A stretch of DNA of 64,000 bases from positions 83,490,646 to 83,554,645 of the forward strand of contig CM037585.1 in NCBI GenBank assembly GCA_021018995.1, given 5' to 3'. Origin of the DNA: Chloranthus sessilifolius (taxonomy: Eukaryota; Streptophyta; Magnoliopsida; Chloranthales; Chloranthaceae). This document shows, in pieces, positions 47,094-58,695 of the stretch. The notes beneath the pieces were generated by a model. It made no database searches, was not told where the DNA came from, and saw nothing but the letters and a program-made list of their open reading frames with translations. A program made the position numbers and the translations under genes. Positions within the stretch are counted from its first letter, which is position 1. Every line of letters begins with the position of its first letter.

Positions 47094-49252
47094 TGTTGGG
47101 AATGTTTGCCTACCCTCAATTGAGGGTCAAAAATCAATAATAAAACTAGGCAGACATACTCATACAGACCTGCAAGTATTCAGGATATGTTGTAGCAAGC
47201 TTTAAAAGAATGGTAAGTAAGGGAATGTGCACAGGGAAGCTGGTTAAAAATATGATAAATCTCCAGATCTGTAAGAGATCTGGCACCCTAGCTATCTCTA
47301 CTTTAGTTAAAAGACAGGGGAGAGTTTTGAAATGAGTTGTCACTTAAACTAAACTATAATTAAAATGCAGATTGTTTTCGATTGAATCTGGAGCCTCAGA
47401 TCTTACAGATGGATGGTTTAAAAACTTAAAAGATGGAGAAGAACAGCTTGGAGGTCGTCTTCACTGCAATCAGGTCGAGCTAAGCTTATTACAGGGGTTT
47501 AAAAGCACACAAGTCCCTCAGCTGGCCACAAGCACTGTCCGCAGGCACAGTTGCAGGGTTTAAATTCCACTTCAAATCACAGGATCCACCTGCCCTTAAG
47601 GCAATGATCTGTCCACTTTAATGGTTATAGACCATCCTATAGGCTTTATCGAATCCATGGATTGCAGCAGATGAATCCAGTTGAGGCCTGAGCTCAAATT
47701 TACTTTAAGGTTATGATCTGTCCATTTTAATGGTCACAGACCATCCTAGAGATCTCCTACAAAGCCAGAGCCTCAATTAGAACAATTAAAACCAGTACAG
47801 ATGCTATAATTTCTAGGTCACAGACGCAGGAAATTATAGGGATATCAGATCTAGGGAATTCAGATGATATCCAAGAGGTCAACCAGTTAAGTGGGTGAGC
47901 TGATCAAGCAACTCCTCTACACAAATCTGATTGAGCACCAAAAGGAATCAAAAGAGCTTTAGATCTAACTAAAACATTGAAAATAACATTTACATTGCAA
48001 ACTAGGTCACTCTTACAATGGAATGCTCTCAGATCTGTACTCTGTGCAGCAATTAACCCCAGCAACACTCTTAACCTTACCCAATTACAGATCTAACTCA
48101 CCCCTTGCTGCTCCTAGGGATTTAGCCAACCATGGTTGGGCTAAAGGAGGGAAATGGAATCTCGCTGCAAGCTCTAATCTCTAGAAAATTGCTCAGAATT
48201 TCCATCCTCCCCAATGGTAATTGGGGATCTCAATATATAGCTTTCTCCTCTATTTTTCCTACCAAAAATCCTTTCTAGAAGGTTGTCAGAGTTTGTTAGA
48301 GCTCTGTTACAGCACATGGGTCAGTTAGGGCTTTCTAGGGCAACTTCTAGAACGTTGCGCCAGTCACCAGAGTGCCTCAGTTTATGTGCGACAGGTCACC
48401 AAGTCTCAGCATTTACATAGCATAGTTTCTGAGAAGTTCAACACATGATTTTGACAGGTTGGAGAAGCTTTCGACAGGTTAAAAGTAAGCTTGTAGTTCC
48501 TTTCGATAGGTTCCCTGGTCTCTTCGATAGGTACCGATAGGATGAGTTCTCTCTTTGAAGCTTCAGGGTCCTTAGCCCAATATCTAGAGTATTCGATAGG
48601 TTGGCTAAGTAGTTCGATAGGTCCAGTGGTCCTTTTCGACAGGTTCAGCTCTGTGTGCCGTCATCTCGATAGGTTGGCTCTCATTCCTATCGCAAGGCTT
48701 AAGCATCCTTCGATAGGTTCAATTTCAGCATCTTCATTTTGATAGGTTCAGGGAGCCTTCGACAGGTTGGAATCGAGCACTTTAGTCCTTTCGCTAGGTT
48801 CTTCAATCGGTTTGATAGGTTCCTTTGATACTTCAAGCAAGTTTTCGATAGGATAGTTTCTTCTTTCCTTTCTTTGCTCGATAGGATCTGAAATCCTATC
48901 GAACTCCTCAATCCATATGAATTCATCCTTCTTCTGCCTTCGAGTCCTATCGAACCCTTCTCCAACTGCATGAATTCTTTCCTTTTACTCCTCAGCTCCT
49001 ATCGAAGTCTTTAGACATCCTCTCGATAGGATGTTTTGGACCTATCTTCACTTCTTTCTCCTTGATCTGTTGCTGGGTCTGCATGGTGCTGAGAGATGAC
49101 TTCTTTGTGGGCATTCTTAAGTGGTTTGCTGCATTATTACCAGATTTCCCTGCTATCTATAAAATGTACTCAACAAAGACTTATTAGTGTGCTCAAAGTT
49201 CCATGAAAGGTCAGGTTAAAGGGTGCAAAGTGGCATTTTTGACCACTTAACA
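47094..49252 (-). mobile_element. 5' LTR of Athila A3
   Basis: Minus strand: starts TGTTAAGTGGTCAAAAATGC (49252), ends ATTCCCAACA (47094), 2159 bp. TATA-like TATATAT at 48233-48240. U3 array of TTCGATAGGTT motifs (48440-49030). Hairpin modules at 47585-47645 and 47703-47760. The opposite LTR is absent. Confidence 0.85.
48440..49030. repeat. TTCGATAGGTT motif array in A3 U3
   Basis: Over twenty variants of TCGATAGGTT, TTCGACAGG, and in the right half the reverse form CCTATCGAA. Same class as in the solo LTR at 15719-16205. Confidence 0.85.
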
Positions 49253-49315
49253 GCCGCACATCAGGGATTCCTTTGTTAGCGCAGGGATTGTAAAAATTGA
49301 TCGAAATGGGGTAAC

Positions 49316-51739
49316 TATTAAGACCAGAAAAGTACCACTTTTCACCCCTTAACTTAACCTCTGTTAGACCCTTAGTCATTTAATAAATGTGTTTTAAGCC
49401 CATTTTGTAGGTAATAAGCAGCAGCTGCAGATAAGGCCCTAACCCTGCTAAGAAGCCTACTTTTGCACTAGAACTCCAAGCAACTGGTAGCCCATTCACA
49501 AAGGAAAGAAACACCAAGGTAGAACACAACTGGATGTACACATTGAATGCCCAAGTGGGCCCCAAAAGTTCCTCAAAAGAAAGGAAGTTGGACCCTGACA
49601 GAGAACTTGGCTGCAGCATAGGCAAAGCACAGCAGCAACAAGTCAAGAAGTGAGCCTCGCGCAGATGTCGCAAGGTTCAAGTGATTCACAGAAAAATGCT
49701 TCACACAATTGTCGCGAGTTTCTCAAGACAGCACACCAATTGCTTGGGTTGTTCTCGCGTAGATTAATGATAGAAGGGCTTGAGAAGCATACTTTGCATA
49801 GTTCTTGCGAGACTCAGTTGTAAGCGCTCGCGAAACTCAAGAGAGGAGCATTTAATCCTAACTCAATTAGTTGAGGAGAGAGACCTCCAGGCACTTCTGC
49901 GTGCAACTGTTATGCAGTGGCCACGGGATGCAGATCTTCAGGGGACTGCTCGCGCAATCCAGAAGCCGATGCACATTGCTTCTTCGCGGGGATCCCCGCG
50001 AGATTCACCAAGGAACGAACTGTGCGCACGATTCCCACGACACTCAAATGGAAAGCACAATCTCGCGATGACCAAACTATCTATCTCGCGACTGTAGGAG
50101 CTTCAAGTCAATGCAATCTCGTGACGACCACTCTATCACGTGACAAGACTAGAAAACTGTTGCTACCTAGTGAGGCTCAGGATCTTAACTTTCCCCCAAT
50201 TCTGCAAGGGCAGTCTAGGAACTATCAACAACTAGGGCACACACTCCAATGCTCCAATCTTCGTGCACACGCCCTGAGGCATCCAAGGAATAGTAATGGG
50301 CCACGTTTGCATCATTAAAATTAGGATTTTTCTAATCCTAATGCTCCCACAGCCGACTGCTATATAAGCCTAAGCCTAGTTTAGGTTTAGAGGAGGGAGG
50401 TCCCTGATGAATTCCCCTATCTTCTTGATCCGGCTGTAGTGTTCCAGTAGGCTAAGGTTAGGGTTTAGGCAACATTTTTTCCTTTTTCTTCTCTCCATAG
50501 CCCAGCACTTGCTGGCTATGCCTTTGTATGTCTATTTGGAACGGTTTTAATGAAGTTTTATAATAGGATGTTGTACATGTATGGGATTGATGTTTGAGGG
50601 TTGTTTTGTACGAGGCTGCTGCCTTGAGATCCTCCATCGCTAAGTTATATTGTAAGTAATGGAGGATTATTTTTAAGGCTTTACTCAGATCTAAGTGACC
50701 TATGTGTTCAGGCTAGTGCACATATGCAGGTTTATGCCCCACACACAGGATCCACTAAATCTGAATCCCCAAGGGAGCCTGAGCTGGTAGCCTTGCTAAT
50801 ATGGTGGTGGCAGTAATCTACTTGTTCTGTCTCAGACCTCTATGAGGAGGATGGCCTCTGTGGATAGTCTGTGGCCATTTAAGTGGATAGGTTATAGCCC
50901 TAGGGTGAGGCCAATCCACAGATCTAGGACAGATTCTTCTTCTCTGCACTTGTGCTTGTGGCCCTGTGAGAGATTGTGCAGAGACAGACTCCCCTGTATT
51001 TGTATAGACCTACCATCAGATGGAAGATCTGATCTAGCAGTAGAGATTGTAGGCTTGTGACTGGATCACTGCCGTGTCTCTAAAGCAGTGAACAACTAGA
51101 TCTAAGGCTAGTACTCGAACTCTTGCTGGTCCTGTGTGTCCAGGCTAGTGCACATTGCAGGCCTATGCTCCACACACAGAACTTTAGAGGTTGAGGTTCC
51201 TATGGATTCTTGAGCTGGTAGCCTGGATGAAGTAGTGCCTATAATGATAAAATGTTCTGACCCATCTATGGACTGTGGTTCCCCTATTGGATAGTCTATG
51301 ACCATTTGGGTGGATAGGTTATAGCCATAAGGGATTGGATCATGGCACAGGGGTGAGTTGGATCCTTTCTCCTCTTTGGTGATAATGTAGCCATCAGATC
51401 TATACTTAATAGCTTACTTCTCACCCTTTTTATATTTATTTTCTCACACTCTATCATTCTTCTCAACCATTTTTATAGTTTAGGCATTAGGTTACCATAG
51501 GAATTAAACAATAGTGACCTTAAATCCCCTTCTATTTAGGATTGCCAGATCTGTAGTCAGATCTTGAGGGCCTACTAAAGATGGCTCCCTTAGAGCTTTA
51601 GACCATTTTTTCCCGTGGGGCAAACTCTTACTTATTAAAACTTGCTACAACAAGCCTTGTATCTTGCAGGTCTTGATTTCTTTCAGATGTGTTGAATTCA
51701 ACTTTGTTTCTTTTCACACTGGAGAAATAATAAACAACA
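49316..51739 (+). mobile_element. 5' LTR of Athila A4
   Basis: Starts TATTAAGACCAGAAAAGTAC (TG start decayed to TA) and ends AATAAACAACA before the PBS. CTCGCGAG-type array 49660-50150, TATA box TATATAAGCC at 50361-50370, hairpin modules at 50863-50912 and 51285-51345. GGGGCAAACTCTTA/AACTTGCTACAACA U5 block near 51620. A4 has no coding sequence left. Confidence 0.8.
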
Positions 51740-51745
51740 AGTTTT

Positions 51746-51762
51746 TAGCGCCATTGTTGGGG
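51746..51762 (+). other. Primer-binding site of A4, tRNA-Asp type
   Basis: TAGCGCCATTGTTGGGG, differing from TGGCGCCGTTGCCGGGG at three positions, all C-to-T or G-to-A type. Confidence 0.8.
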
Positions 51763-51904
51763 ATCCTTAATCTATTAGTAGACCCTAGATTTTTGTATTT
51801 TTTTATTCTTTGATAGCTGTGCTTTTGAATAACTGATATTGCTGATTTACATTTGGATTTTCCTTACAGATCTGAACAGTAGTAGAGAAGGAAAGTTGAA
51901 CTAC
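51763..51904 (+). other. A4 leader remnant
   Basis: About 140 bp of AT-rich sequence after the PBS, before the inverted A5 LTR fragment. No gag start. Confidence 0.5.
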
Positions 51905-53045
51905 ACTAAACTACAGAAATGGTTGAGAAGAATGATGGAGTGTGAGAAAATAAATATAAAAAGGGTGAGATGTAAGCTATTAGGTACAAATCTGATGGGT
52001 TTTATAACTCAGACTCAGATCTACTGCTATAGAAGTCCTGTCCAATGGCTACATTATCACTAAAGAGGAGAAAGGATCCAACTCACCCCTGTGCCATGAT
52101 CCAATCCCTTATGGCTATAACCTGTCCACTCAAATGGTCCCAGACTATCCAATAGGGGAACCATAGTCCATAGATGGGTCAGAACATGTTTATCATTGTA
52201 GGCACTACTTCATCCAGGCTACCATCTCAAGAATCCATCGAAACCTCAACCTCTAATGTTCTGTGTGTGGGGCATAGGCCTGATATGTGCACTAACTTGG
52301 ACACACAGGACCAGCAAGAGTTCGAGTACTAGCCTTAGATCTAGTTGTTCACTGCTTTAGAGAGACAATAGTGATCCAGTCACAAGCCTACAATCTCTAC
52401 AGGCAGATCAGATCTGCCATCTGATGGTGGGGCTATACAAATACAGGGGAGTCTGTCTTTGCGCAATCTCTCATAGGGCTACAAGCACAAGTGGACAGAA
52501 GAAGAATCTGTCCTAGATCTATGGATTGGCCTCACCCTAGGGCTATAACCTGTCCACTTAAATGGCCACAGACTATCCATTGAAGTTATCCTCCTCACAG
52601 AGGTCTGAGACAGAACAAGTAGATTATTGCCACCACCATGTTCACAAGGCTACCAGCTCAGGCTCCCATGGGGATTCAAATTTAGTGGATCCTGTGTGTG
52701 GGGCATAGGCCTGCATATGTGCACTAGCCTGGACACACAGATCACTTGGATCTGAGTAAATCCTTAAAAATAATCCTCCATTGCTTATAATACAACTTAG
52801 CGATGGAGGATCTCAAGGCAGCAGCCTTGTACAGAACAGCCCTCAAACATCAATCCCATACATGTATAACATCTTATTATAAATCTTCATTAAAACTGTT
52901 CCAAATAGACATACAAAGGCATAGCTAGCAAGTGTTAGGATATGGAGAGAAGAAAAAGGAAAAAAATGCAGCCTAAATCCTAACCTTAGCCTACTGGAAC
53001 TCTACAGCCAGATCAAGAAGATAGGAGGAATTCAGCAGGGACCTC
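51905..53045 (-). mobile_element. A5 3' LTR fragment, inverted relative to A4 LTR
   Basis: Minus-strand copy of A4 LTR positions about 50390-51480, including the GATCCTTTCTCCTCTTT, CACACACAGGA and CTTATTATAA/TACATGTAT segments. One insertion of about 45 bp at 52010-52060. Both LTR termini are missing: the U3 end is lost where it meets the accessory ORF at 53045. Confidence 0.85.
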
Positions 53046-54578
53046 CCTTTTTCTGGCTAGCCATTTGGTTGTGCCTCCTCAGAGTGGGCAGCTGACTCTT
53101 TGCCAATTTTAATAGAGGTTGCTGTGGAAGCAGTCCTCTTAGTAGTGACTTTCCTCTGTTTAGGATAAGTTTGCTCAGTAGGAGGTGATGAATGAGGGGC
53201 AGTAGGGGTATGTGTAAGTTCAGGCTCAGGTTTGAGAATGGGGGGAGAGAATGGGGCTGGAGGTTGAGCTGCACTTCTGGCAGCAGCCAATGCAGATTCC
53301 AAAGAGGCTATCTTGATTTGGGCTTGCTGGAGTTTATTTTGGTGGATTTCCTGATGGATTTGGAGGATTTCCTGGGCATTGTTGAGTCTCTTTTTGAACA
53401 TTCTGGCTTTCATCCTCTCTACATTAGTATTTGCCTTTTCCAGCTACACATTCATTTGGTGATAAGCTGCCTTAGTTTTCTCCTTCTCAAAGGCATCCAA
53501 AATGTTAGTCCACCCAAGTAAAATACCCAGTAATTGTTTTCTGTGGGCTTCTTCTAATTCAGTAATCTACTGTAGCAGAGGGGTCTCTATGGATTGCCTA
53601 AGTTGGGCCATGCCCCTCAAGACATCCCTCCTATAGTAGGGATTGTCTCTCATTGCATGGAGGATGGTGAGGTAGGGAGGGATGTAATAGTAGTGGGTGA
53701 GTGCTATAGGAAAAGAAGAAGCTGAAGTAGCAAAATGTGATTGGTCCTGGGTAGGTGGAGTGGTGGTTTCATTGGTTAAGTCTAGTTGTTGGGGGAGGGC
53801 AAAAAGTTATGGGTTTGTTTGGGTGGATTTGTCAGTGAATGTTGGAGGGGGTAGTATAAGAGGTGGGATTGAAGGCAAGGGGGAAAGAAAATGGGGTAGG
53901 CTTGCAGGGAGGAGGGGGTGCTTGGGAAGAGAAAAAGGGAATGATGAAAGGTATGAAAGGGAATGGTTGGGTTGTGGAGATAGGGCTGGATGGGGAAAGG
54001 ATCAGTGGGGATTGATGGGATTGTTGAGGGATGGGTTGGTTTGTCAATGTTTGAAGTGTGGATTTGATGGTTGTGATTTCGGTTTGCATCTGGTCCTGTG
54101 TTTGTGTTGTTGTGGACAGTTGTGATTGAATGTCTTGGATGAGGGAGAGGATATGTGTTAGTGTGTCTGGGTTGGGTGGTGGAGATTGTGTAGAAGATGG
54201 AACAGGTTGAAAAGGGGAGGAAGGGGTATGATGGAAAGTGGAAGGAGGAGGAGATTGAGGTTCTGGTGAGTAATGTCGTGATGTATTTGGAGAATCTGGG
54301 AGGGGGGTGTAGTGGGTGGGCATGGTATCAAGGAAACTAGCCATAAAGGCTTGGAATCTAGTGGTTGTGTTATGATTGAGGTCTATGTCTGTGAGTGAGG
54401 ATGTAGTAGGCATGACTTGAGTGGTGTCTTGGTCAATGTGAGGTGTGTTAGTGGGGATAAAAGGGATTGTGGGTGGGGGTAGGGACATGGTGGAGGTTGT
54501 GTCAGTGGTTTTCTTTTTTTTGTATGACATCGTGGGAGGGTCACAAGCAGTGAAGATGGTGGGGGGTAATGTAATGTA
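53041..54578 (-). pseudogene. A5 accessory ORF, Pro/Thr-rich and coiled-coil part
   Basis: Continues the 55820-54579 frame after an in-frame TAA. Positions 54530-53832 are P/T/S-rich (HYTPLPDSPN, HTPSSPFQPVP, THILSLIQDIQSQL, TEITTIKSTLQTL). Beyond a frameshift lie MRDNPYYRRDVLRGMA (53656-53609), a stop, a helical region (KRLNNAQEILQIHQEIHQ, QAQIKIASLESALAAARSA) and a basic C-terminus. The order parallels A0 13341-17074. Confidence 0.65.
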
Positions 54579-55820
54579 TTAAGGTAGGGTAGGGGAAGGT
54601 GTGGGGCTATCATGGGGGGCGGTGTCCTCCCAGGTACCAATAACAAGAAAAAGGGGTGTTGGCATGGGCAATGAAGACAGAGGAGGGTTAGAGAGAGATG
54701 GAGTAGGGGAAGGGAAATGGGATGTAGTGGAGGAAGGGAGAGATGTTGATGGTGTAATGGGATGGGATGTTGTCAGGATAGGGGATCCTTCATTAAAAGG
54801 TGGGGTGGATGTGGGGGCTGCTGCAGTAGTGGAAGTGACAGGATCTTGAACCACCACTTTGGTAGCAGGGGTGGGCCTTGTAATAGCTGCCTCGTTTGGT
54901 TGCTTGGGAGGGGCCTGAGCCACTGCCTTCTTCTTTTGGGTTTTCATCAGGCTCCTGCTGATTCCCCATTGCCTCTTGGCAAAAGTTGTAGGGGTGAGGG
55001 TGGTAGTCTCCTCTCCTTTTTGTATCTTGTACCCTCCCCTCAAAAGCAATTTGGTGATGACTCTGGCATAGGGGAGTATGTGTGGCTTCTTTTTCTGTCC
55101 TAGTTTCTCCACCAAGTCCTTCATTGCTTCAAAAATCAACCAGGCTGCATGGAAGCCATGGGCCAGAGAGAATGAGTAAACAACATCAACAATAGGAGTC
55201 CTCCTCTCCTGCTGATGGCCTGAACAGTAGATGTTCTTTCTCAGGACCTGGTCAATGAACAGGGGTCTAGGTTCCAACTCTCTTCTTCTTATGGAATCCC
55301 TTGAGGCCTTTAATCCTCTAGTAAGAGCTCTCGCAATGGTATCAATTGAGACACTCAGGGGAGGGCCATATCCATAGCTAGTGTCAAATGCAGCTGGGAT
55401 GCCCAATACTTCCGCAATCAGCTTGAGGTTAATTAACATATCGAAATCATCAATCAGCACGAGGAAGCCTGGTTGTCCATCTTGGTCGTTGGTGTCCCTG
55501 ATGTGCTGATAAAAGAGTTGCACTAGCTTAGGGAAAGCTAGTGCTGAAATTCCTTTCATTAAGGGTGTCAGACCAACTTTGCTCATAAATTCAATGGCAG
55601 AGGCAGAGAGAGACTCCGTCTCGAAGAAGGGCAGGTCAAAAGCCGTTTCAGGCTCTAAGGGGATTGAAGCCATGAGCTCAAATGGTGTAGAAAACTCAGG
55701 GGTTGGCTCCTCCACTTCCTTCCCCTTTTTCGGTGCCTTAGGTGCCTTGACCTTCCTAGGAGCAGGCTCAACAGGGACCTTATCCCTGGCCCTTTTCTTT
55801 GGTGCACTCTTAGGGGCCAT
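54579..55820 (-). CDS. A5 accessory (env-like) ORF, N-terminal part, 413 codons
   Basis: Open frame starting MAPKSAPKKRARDKVPVEPA, with a Lys/Ala/Pro-rich basic N-terminus (residues 1-35). A globular part follows (about 40-275): FELMASIPLEPETAFDLPFF, LVQLFYQHIRDTND, LVLIDDFDMLINLKLIAEVLGIP, RPLFIDQVLRKNIYCSG, SLAHGFHAAWLIFEAMKD, ILPYARVITKLLLRGGY. Residues 290-413 are T/P/S-rich. The globular part has the look of the 'putative plant transposon protein' domain found in extra ORFs of Athila-type elements (assignment from memory, uncertain). No signal peptide or clear membrane segment seen, so the label env-like refers to position only. It lies between integrase and LTR. Start chosen as first ATG after a possible 3' splice site. 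Likely the intact part of a pseudogene. Confidence 0.6.
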   Translation of the reverse strand: MAPKSAPKKRARDKVPVEPAPRKVKAPKAPKKGKEVEEPTPEFSTPFELMASIPLEPETAFDLPFFETESLSASAIEFMSKVGLTPLMKGISALAFPKLVQLFYQHIRDTNDQDGQPGFLVLIDDFDMLINLKLIAEVLGIPAAFDTSYGYGPPLSVSIDTIARALTRGLKASRDSIRRRELEPRPLFIDQVLRKNIYCSGHQQERRTPIVDVVYSFSLAHGFHAAWLIFEAMKDLVEKLGQKKKPHILPYARVITKLLLRGGYKIQKGEETTTLTPTTFAKRQWGISRSLMKTQKKKAVAQAPPKQPNEAAITRPTPATKVVVQDPVTSTTAAAPTSTPPFNEGSPILTTSHPITPSTSLPSSTTSHFPSPTPSLSNPPLSSLPMPTPLFLVIGTWEDTAPHDSPTPSPTLP

Positions 55821-55831
55821 TATAAAGTCTC

Positions 55832-55888
55832 CTGTATGAGATAGTACTATTGAAGATGAAAAAGGGTGACTGAGATCTGATTACTTAC
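55832..55888 (-). other. Possible 57-nt leader intron before the A5 accessory ORF
   Basis: Minus strand donor TTTAGG|GTAAGTAATC at 55888 and acceptor TCTCATACAG at 55832, 12 nt before the ATG. The signals are good but 57 nt is short for a plant intron, so this is tentative. Confidence 0.3.
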
Positions 55889-56673
55889 CCTAAAATCGTA
55901 GGGTTTGGTTCGATCTGATGCACTGTGAACCACGAGATCTCTGGGCAGAGGGCAGCTGATGGGAATGACATTGAGAACAAATCCCTAAGATCCTGGTGTG
56001 AATAAAGGGTTGTAGAATGGACGCTGGAGGAGAGAGGGATAAGAGAGACAAACGCTAGGGTTTCGTTGGATGGAGAAGAGAGAGAATACTGAAAAAGGAG
56101 ACAATCACGGGTTTGGAATACATATCTCTGGGCTTGTCGCGCTTTGGAAATATCTGGTCGTGGGATGGGAAATGAAACTGGCGACGGTGTAAATTGCAAT
56201 TTGGATTGTGCCAGAGGCTCTCAGGGTTTACCGTGGAGCTCGCGACAGCTAGTGGAGTATTCCATTTGAATTATGCGAGGGTCTCCCAGGCCTCATTTTG
56301 GACCCTGCGACAGCAACGCATTTAAACAGAGAGCACACGCTCTTCATTCTGCCATTTCCATTTGTGTTGTAGCTGGATCCTAGGTATAACTCACCACCAG
56401 GGGCACCTCCAAACACTTTAAAATAACCTCCCACTTATAGCATCAAACATTTAAGCATAGGCAGCAAAAATCATTATCCAAACATAGTGCATTCAATCAA
56501 AAACCACCATTTCAAGAGAAGTAATCATCAAACCAAGCATAAAAAAAATCAGACAAGACTGATTCAGACTCAAGTGAGGCTACTAAAATTTCCTATAAAA
56601 TTTGAACAAAAGAAGGCAATACAAACCTAACAAAACCAAAGTACATATAATTACATATTGGCACACCTGTGGA
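55889..56673 (-). other. A5 spacer between integrase and accessory ORF
   Basis: Contains GTCGCG, CTCGCGAC and GCGAGGG motifs between 56128 and 56320, echoing the U3 CTCGCGAG class, and a 104-codon open frame at 56199-55885 with no recognised domain. Possibly the leader or promoter region of the accessory ORF. Confidence 0.4.
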
Positions 56674-58695
56674 TTAGTTTAATAAAGGGTCCCCTTGAAA
56701 GTGAATGGTGTCCATAGGTTCAGCAGGTTTTTCTAAACAAGGCTTAAGCCTCTGACCATTCACCTTCAAGGTTTTCCTAGACTTGGGATCTTTGATTTCC
56801 ACAGCACCAGATGGGGAAACATTCATGACAATATAGGGGCCTTCCCATCTGGATTTCAGTTTGTCAGGAAAAAATTTAAGTTTGGAGTTAAACAACCAAA
56901 CCTTATCACCAGCTATGAAGCTCTTTCTCAACAAACCCTTGTCAAAGAAAGCCTTGGACCTTTCCTTGTATATCCGGGCATTGGCATATGCATCCATCCT
57001 CAGCTCATCCAGTTTTGAAAGTTGCAACGACCTGTGATGACCAACAGAAGTTAGGTCTAGATTTAAATTTTTTATGGCCCAATAGGCCCTGTGTTCTAAC
57101 TCTACTGGGAGATGGCAAGCCTTGCCATAAACCAGTCTGAATGGAGACATCCTAATGGGAGTCTTATAAGTAGTCCTATAAGCCCATAATGCATCATTTA
57201 GCTTGTCAGCCCAGTCCTTTCTGTCAGTGTTCACTGTCTTCTCAAGGATGTGCTTGATCTCCCTATTAGAAATTTCAACTTGTCCACTGGTTTGCGGGTG
57301 ATAGGGAGTAGCAATCCTATGGGTGACAGAATATTTCTTGAGCAAGCTCTCGAAATTTCTGTTATAGAAATGGCTACCCCCATCACTGTTAATGGCTCTA
57401 GGGGTGCCAAATCTTGAGAAGATATTCTGCTTTATAAATTTTTGGACTACTTCATTATCATTGGTTCTTGTGGCAATAGCTTCTACCCATTTTGAAACAT
57501 AATCCACTACCACTAAGATGAAATGATAACTATTTGAAGGAGGAAAGGGGCCCATAAAGTCAATACCCCAGACATCAAACAGCTCCACAACAAGGATGGG
57601 ATGCAAAGGCATTGAGTTTTTTTTGGATAGCCCTCCTAATTTCTGACATCTCTCACATGTCCTACAGTGTGTATTGGCACCTTTGAATAAAGAAGCCCAA
57701 TAGAACCCACACTGCAAGATCTTGTCAGCTATTTTTTTTCTACTAAAGTGGCCCCCACAAGCATTTTCATGGCATATGGCCAGAATAATGGAGACATCAC
57801 TTTCTGGAACACATTTTCGGATGATTTGGTCTGCACAGTATTTGTATAAGCAAGGTTCCTCCCAAAAAATGAATTTGACCTGTGAGAAGAACAGGTCTTT
57901 GTCCATTTTGATCCAATGGGCAGGAATCTTGCCTATAACTAAATAATTTACAATGTGTGCATACCACAGAACCAAGGATTGGATGGCAAACAATTTCTCA
58001 TCCGAGAAAACATCATTTGCAGGGTCATTAACGCATTTTTCCAATACAATTCTAGACAAGTGGTCAGCCACCACATTTTTCACACCCTTTTTATCCTTGA
58101 TTTCAATGTCAAACTCCTGCAACAGGAGTATCCATCTAATCAGCTCGGGCTTAGCATCTTTCTTGGACAATAGATATTTCAATGCTGAGTGGTCTGTGAA
58201 GATTACAATTTTAGACCCAAATAGGTAAGGTCTAAATTTGTCAATAGCAAAAACCACTGCCAGAAGCTCTTTCTCAGTTGTGGTATAATTCAGCTGAGCT
58301 TCAGCAAGTGAGTTACTGACTTAGGCAATGACCACTGGCAGCTAATCTTTCCTTTGGCCCAAAACAGCACCTATTGCCAAGTCGGATGCATCACACATCA
58401 GCTCCAAGGGTAGTGCATAGTCAGGTGTTTGGAGTACAAGGGTAGAGGTGAGGCATATCTTCAAAGTTTCAAAGGCCTCAAGACATTCAGCAGAAAAATC
58501 AAAGGGCACATCCTGGCAAAGCAGGTGGCACAATGGTTTAGAAATTTTGCTGAAGTCTTTAATGAACCTCCTGTAGAATCCTGCATGTCCATGGAAAGAT
58601 CTGATTTGTTTGGCTATTCTTGGAGGGGGCAAATTTGAAATGAAGTCAAATTTGGCCTTATGTTGTCGCTCCAAGTGTGCCATAATTGTGTGCAT
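56674..58695 (-). pseudogene. Athila A5 pol: RT end, RNase H, integrase
   Basis: One frame from 58695 with only two stops (about 58340 and 58320). RT connection: [33 protein letters not shown]. RNase [60 protein letters not shown]. Integrase: CHENACGGHF and CRTCERCQKLGG, then [11 protein letters not shown] (D), [20 protein letters not shown] (D), [20 protein letters not shown] (E), [40 protein letters not shown] (GPY/F-like) and a C-terminal tail to LNstop. The 527-codon open frame 58257-56674 is the longest in the window. RT palm and everything upstream are replaced at 58690 by the A6 LTR. Confidence 0.93.

Noticed and set aside
53697..54125. 142-codon Gly/Trp-rich plus ORF
   Set aside because: Antisense of the Pro/Thr-rich accessory ORF of A5.
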